The translations under genes and the position numbers were made by a program. Of a stretch of DNA of 64,000 nt, positions 36,499 to 48,627 are shown one piece after another (position 1 is the stretch's first letter; each line of letters starts with the position of its first letter). The stretch comes from Batillaria attramentaria (Eukaryota; Mollusca; Gastropoda; Batillariidae). The DNA lies in assembly GCA_018292915.2 (NCBI GenBank), contig JACVVK020000146.1, positions 90,001-154,000 of the forward strand. The letters are read 5' to 3'. The notes under the pieces are model-generated. The model ran no database searches, was not told the DNA's origin, and was given only the letters and a program-made list of their open reading frames with translations.

Positions 36499-37689
36499 AT
36501 GTTTTAATTGGTAGTTTCGATAAGGTAAAGAAGTACAATAAAAAAAAAATAATTAGTTTATTTCCCGATAAAAGGACCACCGTAAAGACTTCTTGTCATC
36601 ATGTGCCTCTCTGTTTAATTAAGGAAGGAAAAATTGTCGCGCGCGTTTTGCTTGGTTGGTTTGTTTTTTGAGAAAGTTGACGGGCGCAGAGTATAAAAAA
36701 AAATCTTCTTTTCCTCATACCTGAGTGTTTTGCACGATGGTTTTCACCTTTTGTGTTCAGTCTGAATAGGTACATTTGGACTCAAGCTTTTGTACACACT
36801 CTTCTCAGTTCTTGCAGAACACGGACGATATGCAGTATGTTACAGGAGAACTTCGCCCTATTGAGCGCCGTGCTTTTTCCTATGGGAAATGTTTTGTTTG
36901 TCCGCCAGCTGTCCGCCATGTATCCATAGTATCGCTATTGTCCTGGCCAGCATGTGTACCACGTGATACCGTAAAGTAACCTTGACATTTCTTGAACACA
37001 GCGTGAGCGCTTCCTCCAAATTTAAAACAACCTACCTTAAAACAAGAAACTCCCAAAGCGTAAATTGTGTTTCCCAAACTCCCAAAGTGTTTCGAACAGA
37101 TCATTAAAACTTTTGCTCTGTTGAGTTCACCAAAGACAGTCGCCGGTAGAGCTCTCTTACCTCCGTTTTATTCTGTATGCAAATTGGGTGTCACAAGACA
37201 GGAATACGTTTGTCTCAAAATGCGCGCAGCCCCTGTGGTACACGTGGGGGATAACCTTGACCGTGTCACGTGGCTCAAAGGTGTACGATGAGATGGAGAT
37301 GTACGATAAGAAAGCACCGATATCGTTCCACTGAGTTTCTGCAGAACCTCTTGATCAGCAGCAAAACCGCGCTACGGTAGACGTAAATTTTGGTACGTAT
37401 CTTAGTAAAGACACCCCAAAGACGGCTATACTTTTGGATTTGTCTTAGTGGTGTCGGGGGTTTTGCCATCTGAAGCGGCCCAGGTCGATGGATGAACTTT
37501 AGAAAGTTAACTCGTGTCTCTTTAAGAGTAAACTCTGTACTTTTTTTTTCTTTTCGAAATTGGAAGTTCAGCGTGTGTTACGTAGTTTGCCTCTTACCTG
37601 CAATGGCTGCCCACAGAAGGCGTAAGTGTTGTATGCGTCTTAATATTATCGTGCTATTGTCATCTTAAGCAGCCCAGTTCCATCGGCGA

Positions 37690-37747
<58 letters not shown>

Positions 37748-38342
37748 GTTGTTGTTTTAAAATAGAAATATGATATGATTATGAATACCGTTCTTACCAA
37801 ACGGTTGACAAAGCTGGTGTAAAGGAGAAAGTCGGGGGCAGGTAGTGGGGGTAGAGAGGGGAGGGAGGGCTGGCTGGTTCGTTTTTGAGGCTTATCGCCG
37901 TGCAAGCAACAAAGACTGTTTCGCGGCCGAGAGGAGGGAGGGAGGGATGGGGTAGCAGGGTTTGGGGCCCCTAGGGGCCAACGATTTGCCAGAACCGATA
38001 AGGATTTTGGAGGATTCATCCCTGAGGGACAAAAACCTTGGGCAGCGTGTGCGATGTTTAAACAAAGTATGAGCATCATCTGCCTGTCTTTAGCTGCTCA
38101 GCGGCACCACTGCCCGCCTCGGCTTTACAGTTTTGGATGAAAATCAATGTGGCACGGGGCACTGGCTGTATTTTACATTTCTGGCTCGAGTCCCATTGAC
38201 GACACGTATCAGTATTTGAGTAGTAGCGGAAAACTGTCTTGTGACCAACAATGGGATCGCGGGTGACGTCATCTATCATGATTTGAGTCACTGATGGGAA
38301 CTGATACCAGCAGGGACCCCTATACTGGCTGTGAATGGTTTC
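36497..38342. other. No gene seen
   Basis: Contains a (GT)n at 37692-37744. No exon with recognisable protein similarity was found. Confidence 0.45.
37692..37744. repeat. (GT)n microsatellite
   Basis: About 26 GT units. Confidence 0.95.
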
Positions 38343-38454
38343 GTAATTATTTTTATAAATTTATTTATTTTTATTTATTTATTTATTATTTATTTTTTTT
38401 TTTTATTTATTTTTTTTTTTTTTTTTGGGGGGGGGGGGGGCGGGGGGGGGGGGG
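38343..38454. repeat. (TTTA)n, T run and G run
   Basis: TTTA units pass into long T runs and then about G14-C-G13. Such a long G tract could form G-quadruplexes and is also prone to sequencing error. Confidence 0.85.
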
Positions 38455-38571
38455 TCTCTTTATTTAATACAGCATATCTAGAGGAAAATGAAACCGTGCT
38501 CGTAAACCGGGTTTGTATTATATATGTTGCAAGCTGAAGGGGTTAGGAGTAGCATCCCTAGTAGAGTAGTA

Positions 38572-39300
38572 GTCCCTCGCATCCCGAAGTGAAGAGAAGA
38601 ATATGACACTTGACTTTCGGCTCCTGTGTCCTCTAGAAGATGGAGGAGCAAGATATATTTCTTCTGTCCTTATACAAATATAGTATTTGCTCTTCATTAT
38701 TACTCTTCATTGTTGTTCTCTAGCCTCAAGGTCCCTAGCATCCTGAAGCAAAGTGAAGAACACGACACAGAACTTTGGACTCCTGTGTCTTCGAGCTGAA
38801 GGAGCAGTGTGGTGTATTCCTTCTGTCCTAATCAGTACAAATGTGTTACTTGCTCTTTTATTAATCTTCATGGTTGTTCTCTAGTCTCGAGGTCCCTGAT
38901 ATCCTGTAGTGAAGTGAAGAACACGACACAGGACTTTCGGCTCCTGTGTCTCCTAGAAGATGGAGAAGCAAGGCATATATTCCTTCTGTCCCAATACAAA
39001 TGTATTACTTGCTCGTTTATTGTTGTTCTCTAGTCTGTAGGTCCATTGCATTGCAAGTGAAGTGAAGAACACGACACAGGACTTTCGGCTCCTGTGTCTC
39101 CTGGAAGATGGAGGAGCAAGGCATATTCCTTCTGTTCTAATACAAATGTATTACTTGCTCATTTATTGTTCTTTGTTCTCTAGTCTCTAGTCTCTAGGTC
39201 CATTGCATTGCAAGTGAAGTGAAGAACACGATACAGGACTTTCGGCTCCTGTGTCTCCCAGAAGGAGAAGGAGGAGGAGGAGCAAGGGATTCCTTTTGTC
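38572..39300. repeat. About 155-bp tandem array, five units, with a conserved hairpin
   Basis: Units start at GTCC near 38572, 38731, 38892, 39041 and 39198 (periods 159, 161, 149 and 157). Each carries AAGTGAAG..GAACACGACACAGG and then CTCCTGTGTC. The latter two form an inverted repeat: GACACAGGA and TCCTGTGTC around the loop CTTTCGGC in units 3 and 4. Unit 5 has one change in the arm, and units 1-2 are more diverged. A GTTGTTCTCTAGTCT spacer joins units. No open frame spans the array. Confidence 0.9.
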
Positions 39301-40264
39301 CGTGAAGACCCAAAGCCGCTAGACACCCAGGTGCTTCCTTTTTTGCCCGTTGCCGTCCTCCCCGGCTTCAAGTGCAGCGGCAATCTCACGCACCGCATAA
39401 TCGAACTATTGTTCTCTGGTCGCGCCATTGTCCGAGCTGAGAATAAATAAGAATATAGAAGGTGGACCCCCAACTCTCTGGCGGCATCCTTCCCATCCTA
39501 GGATTGCTGTGTGCCGTTGGCTTCTGTTTGCCTCCATTTTAAAACAAACGGCGAATCCCGGTCTCTGTTGGCCCGGCCTCTGGGGTACACATGTAAGTGA
39601 GAAGAACAAACGGCCGTCCAATGTTGCCTGAGTTTTCAGTCTACTGCTCCTTACGGTCGTGCGTCTCGCTGGGACAATATTGTGGCGGGGGGCTGCATGC
39701 AAACAGCAGATCGGGGCCCTGTTGACTTTTGAAGACTACAAAATCATTGATCCAGCCAGGGACTGGGGACAGGGTCCGTGGGGGTCCCCTGCCTTGCCCT
39801 TAGCTGCCGCGCCGCCATATTTCGTCAGTCTTCGGCCGATGGGAGGTTTTTCATTTTCCATCTTGGCCGTGTTGGCAAAGCGTTTGGTTGCCTATCGGTT
39901 TTCGTTATAATCGTCTTTAAGGCCGCGTTTCCCCCCAACTTCAGCGCCCCCCCCCCTTTACCCTCCCCTCCCTCCCTTCCTCCATCCTACTGTTCCTTTT
40001 CCTCTTCCCCGACCCCCTCCCCCCCCCCTCGGGCTGGCAGTGCCCGCCCCCCTCAAATTCTTCTGGCAGCCCCTCTTTTTCTCGGGTTTGGCTTTTCGCT
40101 CTTTCATTTTCTTTATCGTTACTTCTTTTATTGCGCCATCATTGACTGCGGTGCCGGTCCGTTATTGTATTTTCTCCCGGCTTTTTCGCCCTTTTCTTCT
40201 TCTGCTTTTCTTTCCCATCTGGTGACTTGCCCCTCTCCCATACTTGCGCTTTGCCCCCGCCCCT

Positions 40265-40314
<50 letters not shown>

Positions 40315-40497
40315 GTTGCATTTAGTATTTTGGCTGCTTGATTTTTTTTGTTGTTGTTTTTGCAACGACAAGTTCTAATATTGGTGTGCTGACTAACAAA
40401 TTCTACTGTCCTCAAGTAAAGGTCATTTCATTTCATTTTCATTTCATTTTTAATTGCCCTATCAGTTAAAAAAATAAAGTTATTTTATTCAATATTA

Positions 40498-40600
<103 letters not shown>

Positions 40601-41330
40601 GCTTTCATTTAGTGTTACTTCACTTACTGCAGCACCGTTGACTCACCTCCCTCTAATTTCATTTTTACCACTACCCTCCTTCCACCCCCCACACCCTTCC
40701 TCCGCTCTCCATCCTCTCTCCCTTCTCCCCCCCCCCTCCCCCTCTGTCCCCTGACCCCATCGCAATCTTGTGACCTCATCTTCCCATTTAATGCCTTTTT
40801 AACTTCCCCCCTCTTTCCTGCCCAGCACCCCTGCCAGTTTCCAAATCGGGAGGAAAATCTATCTGGGGATTGACATGTGCCCTCCAACTATCTATATTGA
40901 ACCAAGAGATCTGGCTTGTAGTTCGGTCGGTGCTCCCCCGTGCCTTTTTTTTTTTTTTTTTTTGAATTTCCCAGAGTAATGCCAGGCGACCCTGTTCCTA
41001 TCCGCCACCACCCTTCACCCCATTCCATCTTGATTCGATGGATTCATTTTATTTTATTTTATTTTATTTTAAAGCAGGGAAAAGTCTTCATTTTCAGTAC
41101 AGAACGATGTCCTGTTTTTTTTTGTCGAGGTCGGGATACCCATTACCATTAGGTGATCACAAAGGTCAAGGGTAATCGTCGAAGTCGTTTTTCAGGACAC
41201 GTGATATTATAAGTGGCTTGCGGCGTAGTACATGTAGCTGAGCGACTCTGGCTTGCTGGCGCAGAGAACACCCCGCAGTTTACATGTATATTCCAACTAT
41301 TGTAGATCTAGAGTTTGGCGTGGGTGATTT

Positions 41331-41405
41331 GGGGAACCGGGTTAATCGAGTTGGTAGAGCGTTGGACTTTCCGTGTTCGGGTCGTGAGCTGGAATCCCGG
41401 TTGAA
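41331..41405 (+). mobile_element. SINE-1 head only, joined to (GT)n
   Basis: The tRNA-like head is present: GAGTTGGTAGAGCGTTGGAC, then GGTCGTGAGCTGGAATCCCG. It stops after CCCGGTTGAAA and runs directly into a (GT)n array (41406-41471). The body and tail are missing. Confidence 0.75.
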
Positions 41406-41471
41406 AGTGTGTGTGTGTGTGTGTGTATGTGTGTGTGTGTATGTGTGTGTGTGTATGTGTGTGGGGTGTGT
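41406..41471. repeat. (GT)n with regular AT interruptions
   Basis: GTGTGTGTGTAT-type units repeat, with interruptions at about 41427, 41441 and 41455 (period 14). Confidence 0.9.
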
Positions 41472-42308
41472 GTTGAAAGTAGTACTCCGTGTAAGATACA
41501 AAACAATTTGAAATGGAGTCAAACTCGTATACATCTACGCAAGACCTTATTATCATTCGCAACTGCCCACCACCATCAACATCAGCATCATGACCCCCCA
41601 CCCTCCACCACCACCTCCACCACCTCCCCAACCTCCACCCCCACCCCCACCCCCAACCCCACCGTCCATCATCCCCCCACCTTCGCCATCACAGCCTCCT
41701 CCACCACCTCCAGCGTTGCACGTGCCGTATTCTGAAGGTTTTTGGTAAGCTCAACCCCCGCTGTTTCTTACACAAGGCCTGGATGACATTCTCAACGTTT
41801 GTGATTGGGTCTCGAAGCATGTTTAATGTGTCTTCCGAAATTGTTTGCTCTTCTTTCTTGGGTCTTGATCAATATGAAGAACGACCAATTGAAACCCGTT
41901 CTCAGCTCTCAACCTTTCCTTTTCGGTATTTTATTTTCCTTTTCTTTTCTTTTTGAAGCGCTGCAAATCGTTCAGCGCGGTTGGATTTATATTTTTGCTG
42001 ACGGTTTTTATGCACAGTCATCATTATTTTGGGTTGGGGGTGGGGGTGTGGGGGTCGGGGGTCTGCAGTTCAGGGTAACGTTTTCGTTTTACGAAAATTA
42101 AATTTTGCCGCATCCTTAATTCCCCCCCCCCCCTTTTTTTTTTCTTTTTCCTACCTCCTTCCTCCCAGCCCCCGCATAGTAATAGTATTGCCTAGCTACA
42201 CTGCCTAGTCAGATTCGATGAAAACAATTCTTGTCAAGATTTATTTTACCGATCTTAGCGAGGTGGAACCCCGCCAGACTTCAATTTTGGTGGGTGGGCA
42301 GTTACATG

Positions 42309-42368
42309 TTTTAAAGGCGCTAATGCTACCGTTTTATGGGGTCACAGATCGTTTTGAGCTGTGTTCAG
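42309..42368 (+). mobile_element. 5' fragment of TIR repeat family M
   Basis: TTTTAAAGGCGCTAATGCTA followed by GTCACAGATCGTTTTGAGCT matches the left end of the 54.7 and 62.2 kb copies. It is cut off where the adjacent SINE-2 copy begins. Confidence 0.65.
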
Positions 42369-42715
42369 GCAAAGAATTTTTTCTCACTCGTATATGGCAC
42401 CAATTCATTCGGGCCGATCGTCGGGGGTTCTCTCCGGGTACTCCGGCGTCTTCCCCTCCTCTGCTGTGGATATTTTCAACCCTCATAATTTTGAATAAAT
42501 GCAATTCTGATTTCCGAAAATGAAATTGCTGAGCTGACCCTTCTCAACACGTGATTGTAATGTGTTCATGTAATGTGTTCCTCTGTGCCTGTTGGAGAAT
42601 TCGTGTGGTTTATGTAAGCGTGCGTGTTGGGATCAGTTGGTGGTGCGTTGAGCCAATTCTAGTAACTTGGTAAAGCGTCTAGACAATACACAATTATTAT
42701 TATTATTATTAATTA
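42369..42715 (+). mobile_element. SINE-2 copy, head missing
   Basis: It matches the complete SINE-2 at 44.0-44.4 kb from CAAAGAATTTTTT onwards. Shared blocks are CATTCGGGCCGATCGT, GGTTCTCTCCGGGTACTCCG, TTGCTGAGCTGACCCTTC, CACGTGATTGTAA, GCGTGCGTGTTGGGATCAGT and GGTAAAGCGTCTAGACAATA. It ends in (ATT)n. The tRNA-like head is absent. Confidence 0.85.
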
Positions 42716-42799
42716 CACTCAGTGGCATCATTGTCATCACCATAGCATTAGTCGTCGTTTCGTTATTGCTGTCACATCTCTTCTCTTGTGTGTGTGGGT

Positions 42800-42946
42800 T
42801 TTGTTGTTGTTTTGGTGTTGTTGTTGTTGGGTTTTTTGGGTTTTTTTTTGGGGGGGTGTTTTTTTTTTGTTTTTTTTTTGGGGGGGGGGTGTTTTTTTTT
42901 TTTTTTTTTTTTTTGTTGTTGTTTTTTTTTTTGGGGGGGGGGGGGT
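42800..42946. repeat. T/G-rich tract with G runs
   Basis: GTT-rich sequence passes into alternating long T runs and G runs (about G9-G12). The G runs could form quadruplexes on this strand. Confidence 0.85.
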
Positions 42947-43542
42947 CTGCAATAATTTTTTGCGTGTGTTGTTTGGTTGGTTGTTTTTCTGATTACTATG
43001 TGTGACGGGAAGAATTACTAAAGCCATTGAAGAGAACACGCGAAAGACGTGACTCAGATCCCCCCCCCCCCCCCAAAACAAAAAAACAAAAATCGTTTTG
43101 GAAGTCCAGTTCCCATCATACTGAACAGGTATCTCAAAATCTCGAGCGGCTCCGTCAACAGTGTCACTAACTTTATTCATTTAATTATCACCAGTATCAG
43201 TGTAGTTCCAGTCAGCCAGTCCTTCCTCTCCAACACGCCCCCCCCCCCCCCCCCCCAAATCAGTTCCCCCAACCCTCCTGTCCTGTCCCCAGATCGCCGT
43301 CTCGAGCCCCACCCCAACACCTTACTCATACCATCACTCAGCGATCTCTACAAGTGACGCTGCAGTGACCGGTGGTGCCTGAGTCACGGGGGCCGTCATG
43401 GGGTGAGTAATAGACGTCCTGATCAGATCCCAGACACCCTACTACGTCGCTCCTGTGGCCCGTGGTGGTGCCATTCTCCCGAGTTCAGAATGTGTGTAGC
43501 TGTCGTGTCACGTACCCTGCGGACTGTCTGACGGCCGCAGTA

Positions 43543-43564
43543 GCTCAGAGAGAGAGAGAGAGAG

Positions 43565-43626
<62 letters not shown>
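43543..43626. repeat. (GA)n-(GT)n microsatellite
   Basis: About 12 GA units pass into about 29 GT units. Confidence 0.95.
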
Positions 43627-43628
<2 letters not shown>

Positions 43629-44007
43629 GTCGCCGTTGTGCATGCAAACAGCATGCGGCGTAAGTTCGAGGACGATCTTCGGCGGAAGTTGAAATTGTAC
43701 TGACAACGTCCTAACTTCGTCCGTTTCCTCACGAGTGTGTGCATGGAGCCTGTTTGTCAGACTAACCAAAGATCTTGGACACATAAAGATAGTTCACTTA
43801 CCTCCCTTTGAGGGACAACGCGTAAGAGTTGTCTGCCCGCATTAGCGCGCATCCCGCAGATCTAGGAACTAATGGCAGTATGGCAGAAAGCCAGAAAACG
43901 ACGCAAAAATTCGGGCGTACAATGGTGTGCAGCGCGATTCCAAGGTCTTTGGGCTAACTGCCCGGCATTCCGTATCAGTCGCTGGCTTCTTGTCATTCAG
44001 ACGTATA

Positions 44008-44408
44008 ATTAACAACGTACAACTATGCATTGTGTAGGCGCTTTACCCAATTTCGTGGACTGGCTCAGAGCGCCGCGAACTGAACCCAACACGCACTCTC
44101 AGCTGGATCACACGCATTCCCTCATACATTAGACATGAACAGTTACAATCACGTGGTGCGAAGGGTCAGCTTGCCAATTTAAGTTTCGAAATTTAGAATT
44201 GTATTTACATGTATTTTCAAATTGTGTGGGCTGAACATTTCCAAAGCAGAGGGGGAGGAAGCCGGAGTACCCGGAGAGAACCGTCAACGATCGGTCCAAA
44301 TGAACGGTGACACGTGCGAGGAGGAAAAATTCTTTGTCACGAGCTGGACTCGAACCTGACCTCTCGCATTGGTGATGAAGTCTTAACCACTAGACCACCA
44401 ACCGACTT
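44008..44408 (-). mobile_element. SINE-2, complete
   Basis: On the minus strand the head reads TGGTCTAGTGGTTAAGAC (box A region) and CAGGTTCGAGTCCAGC (box B). The conserved central part GGTTCTCTCCGGGTACTCCG with CTTCCTCCCC follows, then GCAAGCTGACCCTTCGCACC, CACGTGATTGTAAC, GAGTGCGTGTTGGGTTCAGT and the tail GGGTAAAGCGCCTACACAAT. The CCGGGTACTCCGG core is, as I recall, a widely shared domain of invertebrate SINEs. Pol III-transcribed, non-coding. No clear target duplication was seen. Confidence 0.85.
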
Positions 44409-45827
44409 GCGCACTGACTTATTGAATGGGGGATTATCATTTGTTTCCGTGTTTGTGCATCTGTTCGTCCCTGTCTGTCTGTCTGTCCGTCTGAGTGTGG
44501 ACACATCAGGCTTGGTGGCTAACTTTTAACCGTTGACGGTTCCTTTGTGTTGTCCTTCATTTCTCCAACAGACACATATTCCTGACAGGCATTGGGTTGA
44601 GCTGGCTTTGTCAAAGACTGTGTCACGTCCAGTAACATGGAAACGCGTGTCTGCAGATATATATATGATGGTTGGAATTTTCACACAAACTGGTGACACC
44701 TTATGCGTTCCACAGTTTCCCGGGCAATAAAAGCCGTTTCAAGTGTCGGGCACAGTGAATGGCTTACGACAGTCATTTGACAGGGGGAGGGAGGGGGCAG
44801 CAGCCTACACTGAGCCCCCATCCCCACCCCCGCCCGCAAGCAAATATGCCAGAGAACATTTACTTTGGCACAACACACAAAAGGAGAGCAAAAGATCAAC
44901 ATTCACACCTTGAGAAAGACAAAGCAAAAGAACAAGGACAATCCCACATATACGGCCTCGTCCACTTTTGAGAACTTGTTTATCCGGGCAGTTCTAAAAA
45001 TTCAGCCGAAATATTCCACCAGGCAACGGCCGGCGTTGGCAGACCTAGGGAAGGGGGACCTTGGGGGAGGAGGAAGGTGTGGGGGAGGGGGGGGGGGGGC
45101 AGGCCAAGGACAACAAGAAGGAATTGGGGGAAGCGGGAGGGGGGGGGTCCGGATTTGCTCACAAGGGGCTTTCTTTTTCTTTTTTTTTACACACACCAAC
45201 TCAAAACAAAAGACGGCGCAATTTTCATATCTACTCCGTGCAAGCAAAGACAGAAGCTTGACCATCGTGACGGAGAAGCGGCGGAATATTGTGTGTCGGA
45301 TTACGCCGGCCGCCCGGTCAAAGGAAGTGCGCGCCATGCAAAGCTGCAAAAAGTCGCACGTTCCCGCGGGCCAAAGCGTTTCTTGGCCCCCTCGCCTTTT
45401 GTTTTACCAGGTGGCGCTCACACACACGGCTGAGCTGTCTTTCGCGCCAGAGGTGTGAACACGGACACCCCGGCCCGTTGCTTAGATGCTGTTCCAATAG
45501 CAGAAACTCTTGCAAACACAATAGATAAATAAGGTGGGAAACGGCTGGCAGCGGGACCTAGCTCGAGTCTCCTCCCTTTTGTGCTTGCCAATACTCCAGA
45601 GTAATCTCGCTTGTTGTTTTGCGCCAGGGGACGCCACGTATCTAAACCAATCCATTTTTCGCGCATCCTTGAGATTTTTGTCCATGTCGTCTCCCTTTGA
45701 ATTGGAATAGAAAAAGTTGGGGGGAAAAAAAGTAGGGGAAGATCGGGGGAGGGGGATGGAGACACTTCCTGCAGTAAATGTTGATTTCATCTGTCCAGCT
45801 CAGTTACAGCAGTGAACCAGTAATTTT

Positions 45828-45858
<31 letters not shown>

Positions 45859-46228
45859 GTTTCTGTCCATGTTTAGGGCGAGAGGGTTGGGGGAAGAGAG
45901 AGAGAGAGAGATCTTGGAACGTCTTCGGTACCCTAGCACTTTGACACCGTGACACCTCGTCATCGTGTTTGCCGTTTACTTGTACACTGGTGCGGGCTTA
46001 ATCTAGCAGCCACTAATTTCTTTTTTTTTCCTCTTGGAATACTTGAATCTGACAGGCTGAACAGAAAACCTGAAGTCATTTAATTTGTTCACATGACCTT
46101 TCTGTCATCGTCCACCAAAAACACATTCATCACCATGGATTTGTTAAATCATCAAATGGAAAGCTAATGCAAACCTTCCTGGTGATGACACAAATACTTA
46201 AAATAAAAACTAAAAACACTTTTGGGGG
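44409..46228. other. No gene seen; GC-rich low-repeat island inside
   Basis: 45.24-45.47 kb is CpG-rich (CGGCGGAATATTGTG, CCGCCCGGTCAAAGGAAG) and free of simple repeats. (GA)n lies at 45829-45856 and G-rich runs at 45060-45150. No exon was recognised. Confidence 0.4.
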
Positions 46229-46572
46229 AATTTCAGAAATGCAGGACTGTAACTGAGAAAATATAAACAGGGAGCCGTACCCAGAATACAAAGTACAAGG
46301 AACACTGCTCTACACTATAAGAAGCAACCGGCAATTTACCCGACATACTTAATATGTTGAAATGTCAAATATCGTGTACTGCCCTCTTTGAAAGGACCGG
46401 TGACCTAACAAATAAAATTTCGTATGCGTACTTGTATACCAACGTAACTGGGGTCGTTGTGGGAAGTTCAGAAATGCAAGACTATGAATTGAGAAAACAT
46501 GAACAGGGACTCCGTGTCCAAAGTAGCATAAACACTGGTATACACAATGTCATGTACAAGAAGCAACCAATT
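46229..46572. repeat. Direct duplication of about 235 bp (unit 2 split by SINE-3)
   Basis: TTCAGAAATGCA(G/A)GACT occurs at 46232 and 46467. AAGAAGCAACC occurs at 46319 and 46558. The second unit resumes after the SINE at 47076 with CCCGACGTACTTAGTATG, matching CCCGACATACTTAATATG of unit 1, and runs to about 47160 (GTGACCTAACAAATAAAAT in both). Confidence 0.85.
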
Positions 46573-47063
46573 ACCGGCCCCCGTAGTGTAGTGGTTAGCA
46601 CTTCGGACTATGGACCGGGAGACCCGGGTTCGAGTCCCAGCCGAGGCAAGCCGGATTTTTCCTACCTAGGTCGGCTCCTACCCAGAGCGGGTGTGCTATG
46701 GGCCCAATGGGGAGGCTGTTGCCACACAGCCGAGCTTCACCCACTTCAGTCACGGGTGCGACTTTGGGGGTGACGTATGATACGTCTTATGATGTGGATG
46801 ATTACACGGCCGGCACCGCAGGTGCCGTAGTTCCCGGGCCTGGTTAATGCCGGGATATTTATGACAGGAAGCGTGGAATGCGGCCCTGTCCCGCAGTCCC
46901 AAACCACACGGACCTCCATGGCATCATCTTACCATCATCCTCATCTCCATCACCATGCATAATAAAAATTGCCCCAACCTCCGAGCCCTCCGTGGATTCC
47001 ACCCATTACCAGGGAGGAACACCACTGGAGCCGGCAAAGAGTTGTGGCAGCAAAAAAAAAAAA
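46573..47063 (+). mobile_element. SINE-3, complete, with 12-bp target duplications and poly(A)
   Basis: The head GTAGTGTAGTGGTTAGCAC and box B GGGTTCGAGTCCCAGCC form a tRNA-like promoter. A body of about 400 bp follows with GCCACACAGCCGAGCTTC, TATGATGTGGATGATTAC and GAATGCGGCCCTGTCCC, then a run of A at 47052-47065. AAGCAACCAATT at 46561-46572 and 47064-47075 is an exact target-site duplication. The intact ends and duplications make it the youngest SINE visible here. Confidence 0.95.
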
Positions 47064-47407
47064 AAGCAACCAATTTTCCCGACGTACTTAGTATGTTTAA
47101 ACGTGAAATATCGTTTTCTGCCTTCCTTGAAAGGGCCTGTGACCTAACAAATAAAATAACGTAGTCGTGTTCGTATCTGCTTGAAAACATGTTTCTGTAG
47201 GCCGAAGGACAAATACACAGGGCCGCAAAATGCCTATATATTCCCTGTTAGCCTCAGGCGTCATAGTCACCCCTAAAAATGCTTCAGTCTAGAAACAATT
47301 ACTACCATGAACAGACCATTTAAAGGCACGCACCTGACAGGAGTTTTAAAAAAAATGTGAATATCTCCTTTCCGCTCAGGCCTCGCTGGAGCCCCACGTC
47401 TACTTTC

Positions 47408-47667
47408 CATGTGCTTCAACTGATTCGAAACGTTTTGAGGACGATCGTTATGGGGTAATGACACGTGTAATTTGAGCATACACACGCCTTTGCATCGCAG
47501 TAATGTGTTAGTAAAAGTTGGTGGTGTCGTTCCTGGGATGAACACTCCAGGGTACATTCCCTTGGATGAGGATTTTTTTTTTTAACCTCAGTTGCAGGCC
47601 TGCTCCAAGCCCTATAATATCTCTTTCTTTCTTTTCTTTTTTTTTTAGCTGAGAGTTCCCTTTGTCG

Positions 47668-47700
<33 letters not shown>

Positions 47701-47779
47701 TTGGTTGCTTTTAGTTTTGGATGAGGATTATCTGTTTGACCGTGTTCAGTTGCCTCGCCATAATCAAATGAAGTCAAAT
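47408..47779. repeat. About 370-bp repeat D, copy 1, with 17-bp flanking direct repeats
   Basis: It is nearly identical to 48254-48627. The content includes GATTCGAAACGTTTTGAGGA, a T-rich stretch, (GTT)n and GACCGTGTTCAGTTGCCTCG. GCCCCACGTCTACTTTC flanks it at 47391-47407 and 47795-47811, like a target-site duplication. No similarity to a known element was recognised. Confidence 0.88.
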
Positions 47780-48253
47780 GTGGGGTAGACGCAGGCCCCA
47801 CGTCTACTTTCTTTTTAGGCCAGAGAGGCAGTTCACACAAATCCGCTTGCCTCACTAGTGCTCGATCTCACTGGCAGCTTGCCTCTTTTTGCGACCGCCT
47901 GATATGCACCTTGACCTACACACAAAAATCACGAAAATATCGCTTTTTCTTGACAACAAAAATCACTACAGACGAGCACACTTGCCAAAGAAGGTACCTC
48001 AAATAAACACCAAACATGACCCCACGGTCAGTTTGTACGCCTGCACACACATGCAGTGGTTTGCGTGTGGACGTAGCTTTATGCCCCACAGCTTGTCGTG
48101 GTTTCAGTTTTATACAGATGCCCTTTCCGGTTCCATACTTAGAATTTCACCAGATAGCTGTATCTTTCCTTCAGAACGCAACTGTGACACGCTGCCCAGC
48201 TGACACTGACACTGGAAAAGTGCGCGGGGTTCAGCCAAGATGGCGGGGAGGTA

Positions 48254-48627
48254 CATGTGCTTCAACTGATTCGAAACGTTTTGAGGACGATCGTTATGGG
48301 GTAATGACACGTGTAATTTGAGCATACACACGCCTTTGCATCGCAGTAATGTGTTAGTAAAAGTTGGTGGTGTCGTTCCTGGGATGAACACTCCAGGGTA
48401 CATTCCCTTGGATGAGGATTTTTTTTTTTAACCTCAGTTGCAGGCCTGCTCCAAGCCACTATAATATCTCTTTCTTTCTTTTCTTTTCTTCTTTTTTTTA
48501 GCTGAGAGTTCCCTTTGTCGTTGTTGTTGTTGTTGTTGTTGTTGTTTTTGGTTGCTTTTAGTTTTTGGATGAGGATTATCTGTTTGACCGTGTTCAGTTG
48601 CCTCGCCATAATCAAATGAAGTCAAAT
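48254..48627. repeat. About 370-bp repeat D, copy 2
   Basis: A direct copy of 47408-47779, offset by 846 bp. Differences are confined to an inserted AC near CCAAGCCACT, one T in TAGTTTTTGG, and the lengths of the T and (GTT) runs. No flanking direct repeat was found. Confidence 0.92.

Noticed and set aside
36776..36979. Exon-like frame after CTTCTCAG as fuz exon 4
   Set aside because: The acceptor is plausible, but the peptide does not resemble the Fuzzy sequence that follows exon 3.
37460..37690. Similar words CCATCTGAAGCGGCCCAGG and TCATCTTAAGCAGCCCAG as a repeat
   Set aside because: The similarity covers under 30 bases with several mismatches and does not extend.
38572..39300. CRISPR-like array
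   Set aside because: Repeats of about 155 bp with no unique spacers, and a eukaryotic context. It is a tandem repeat.
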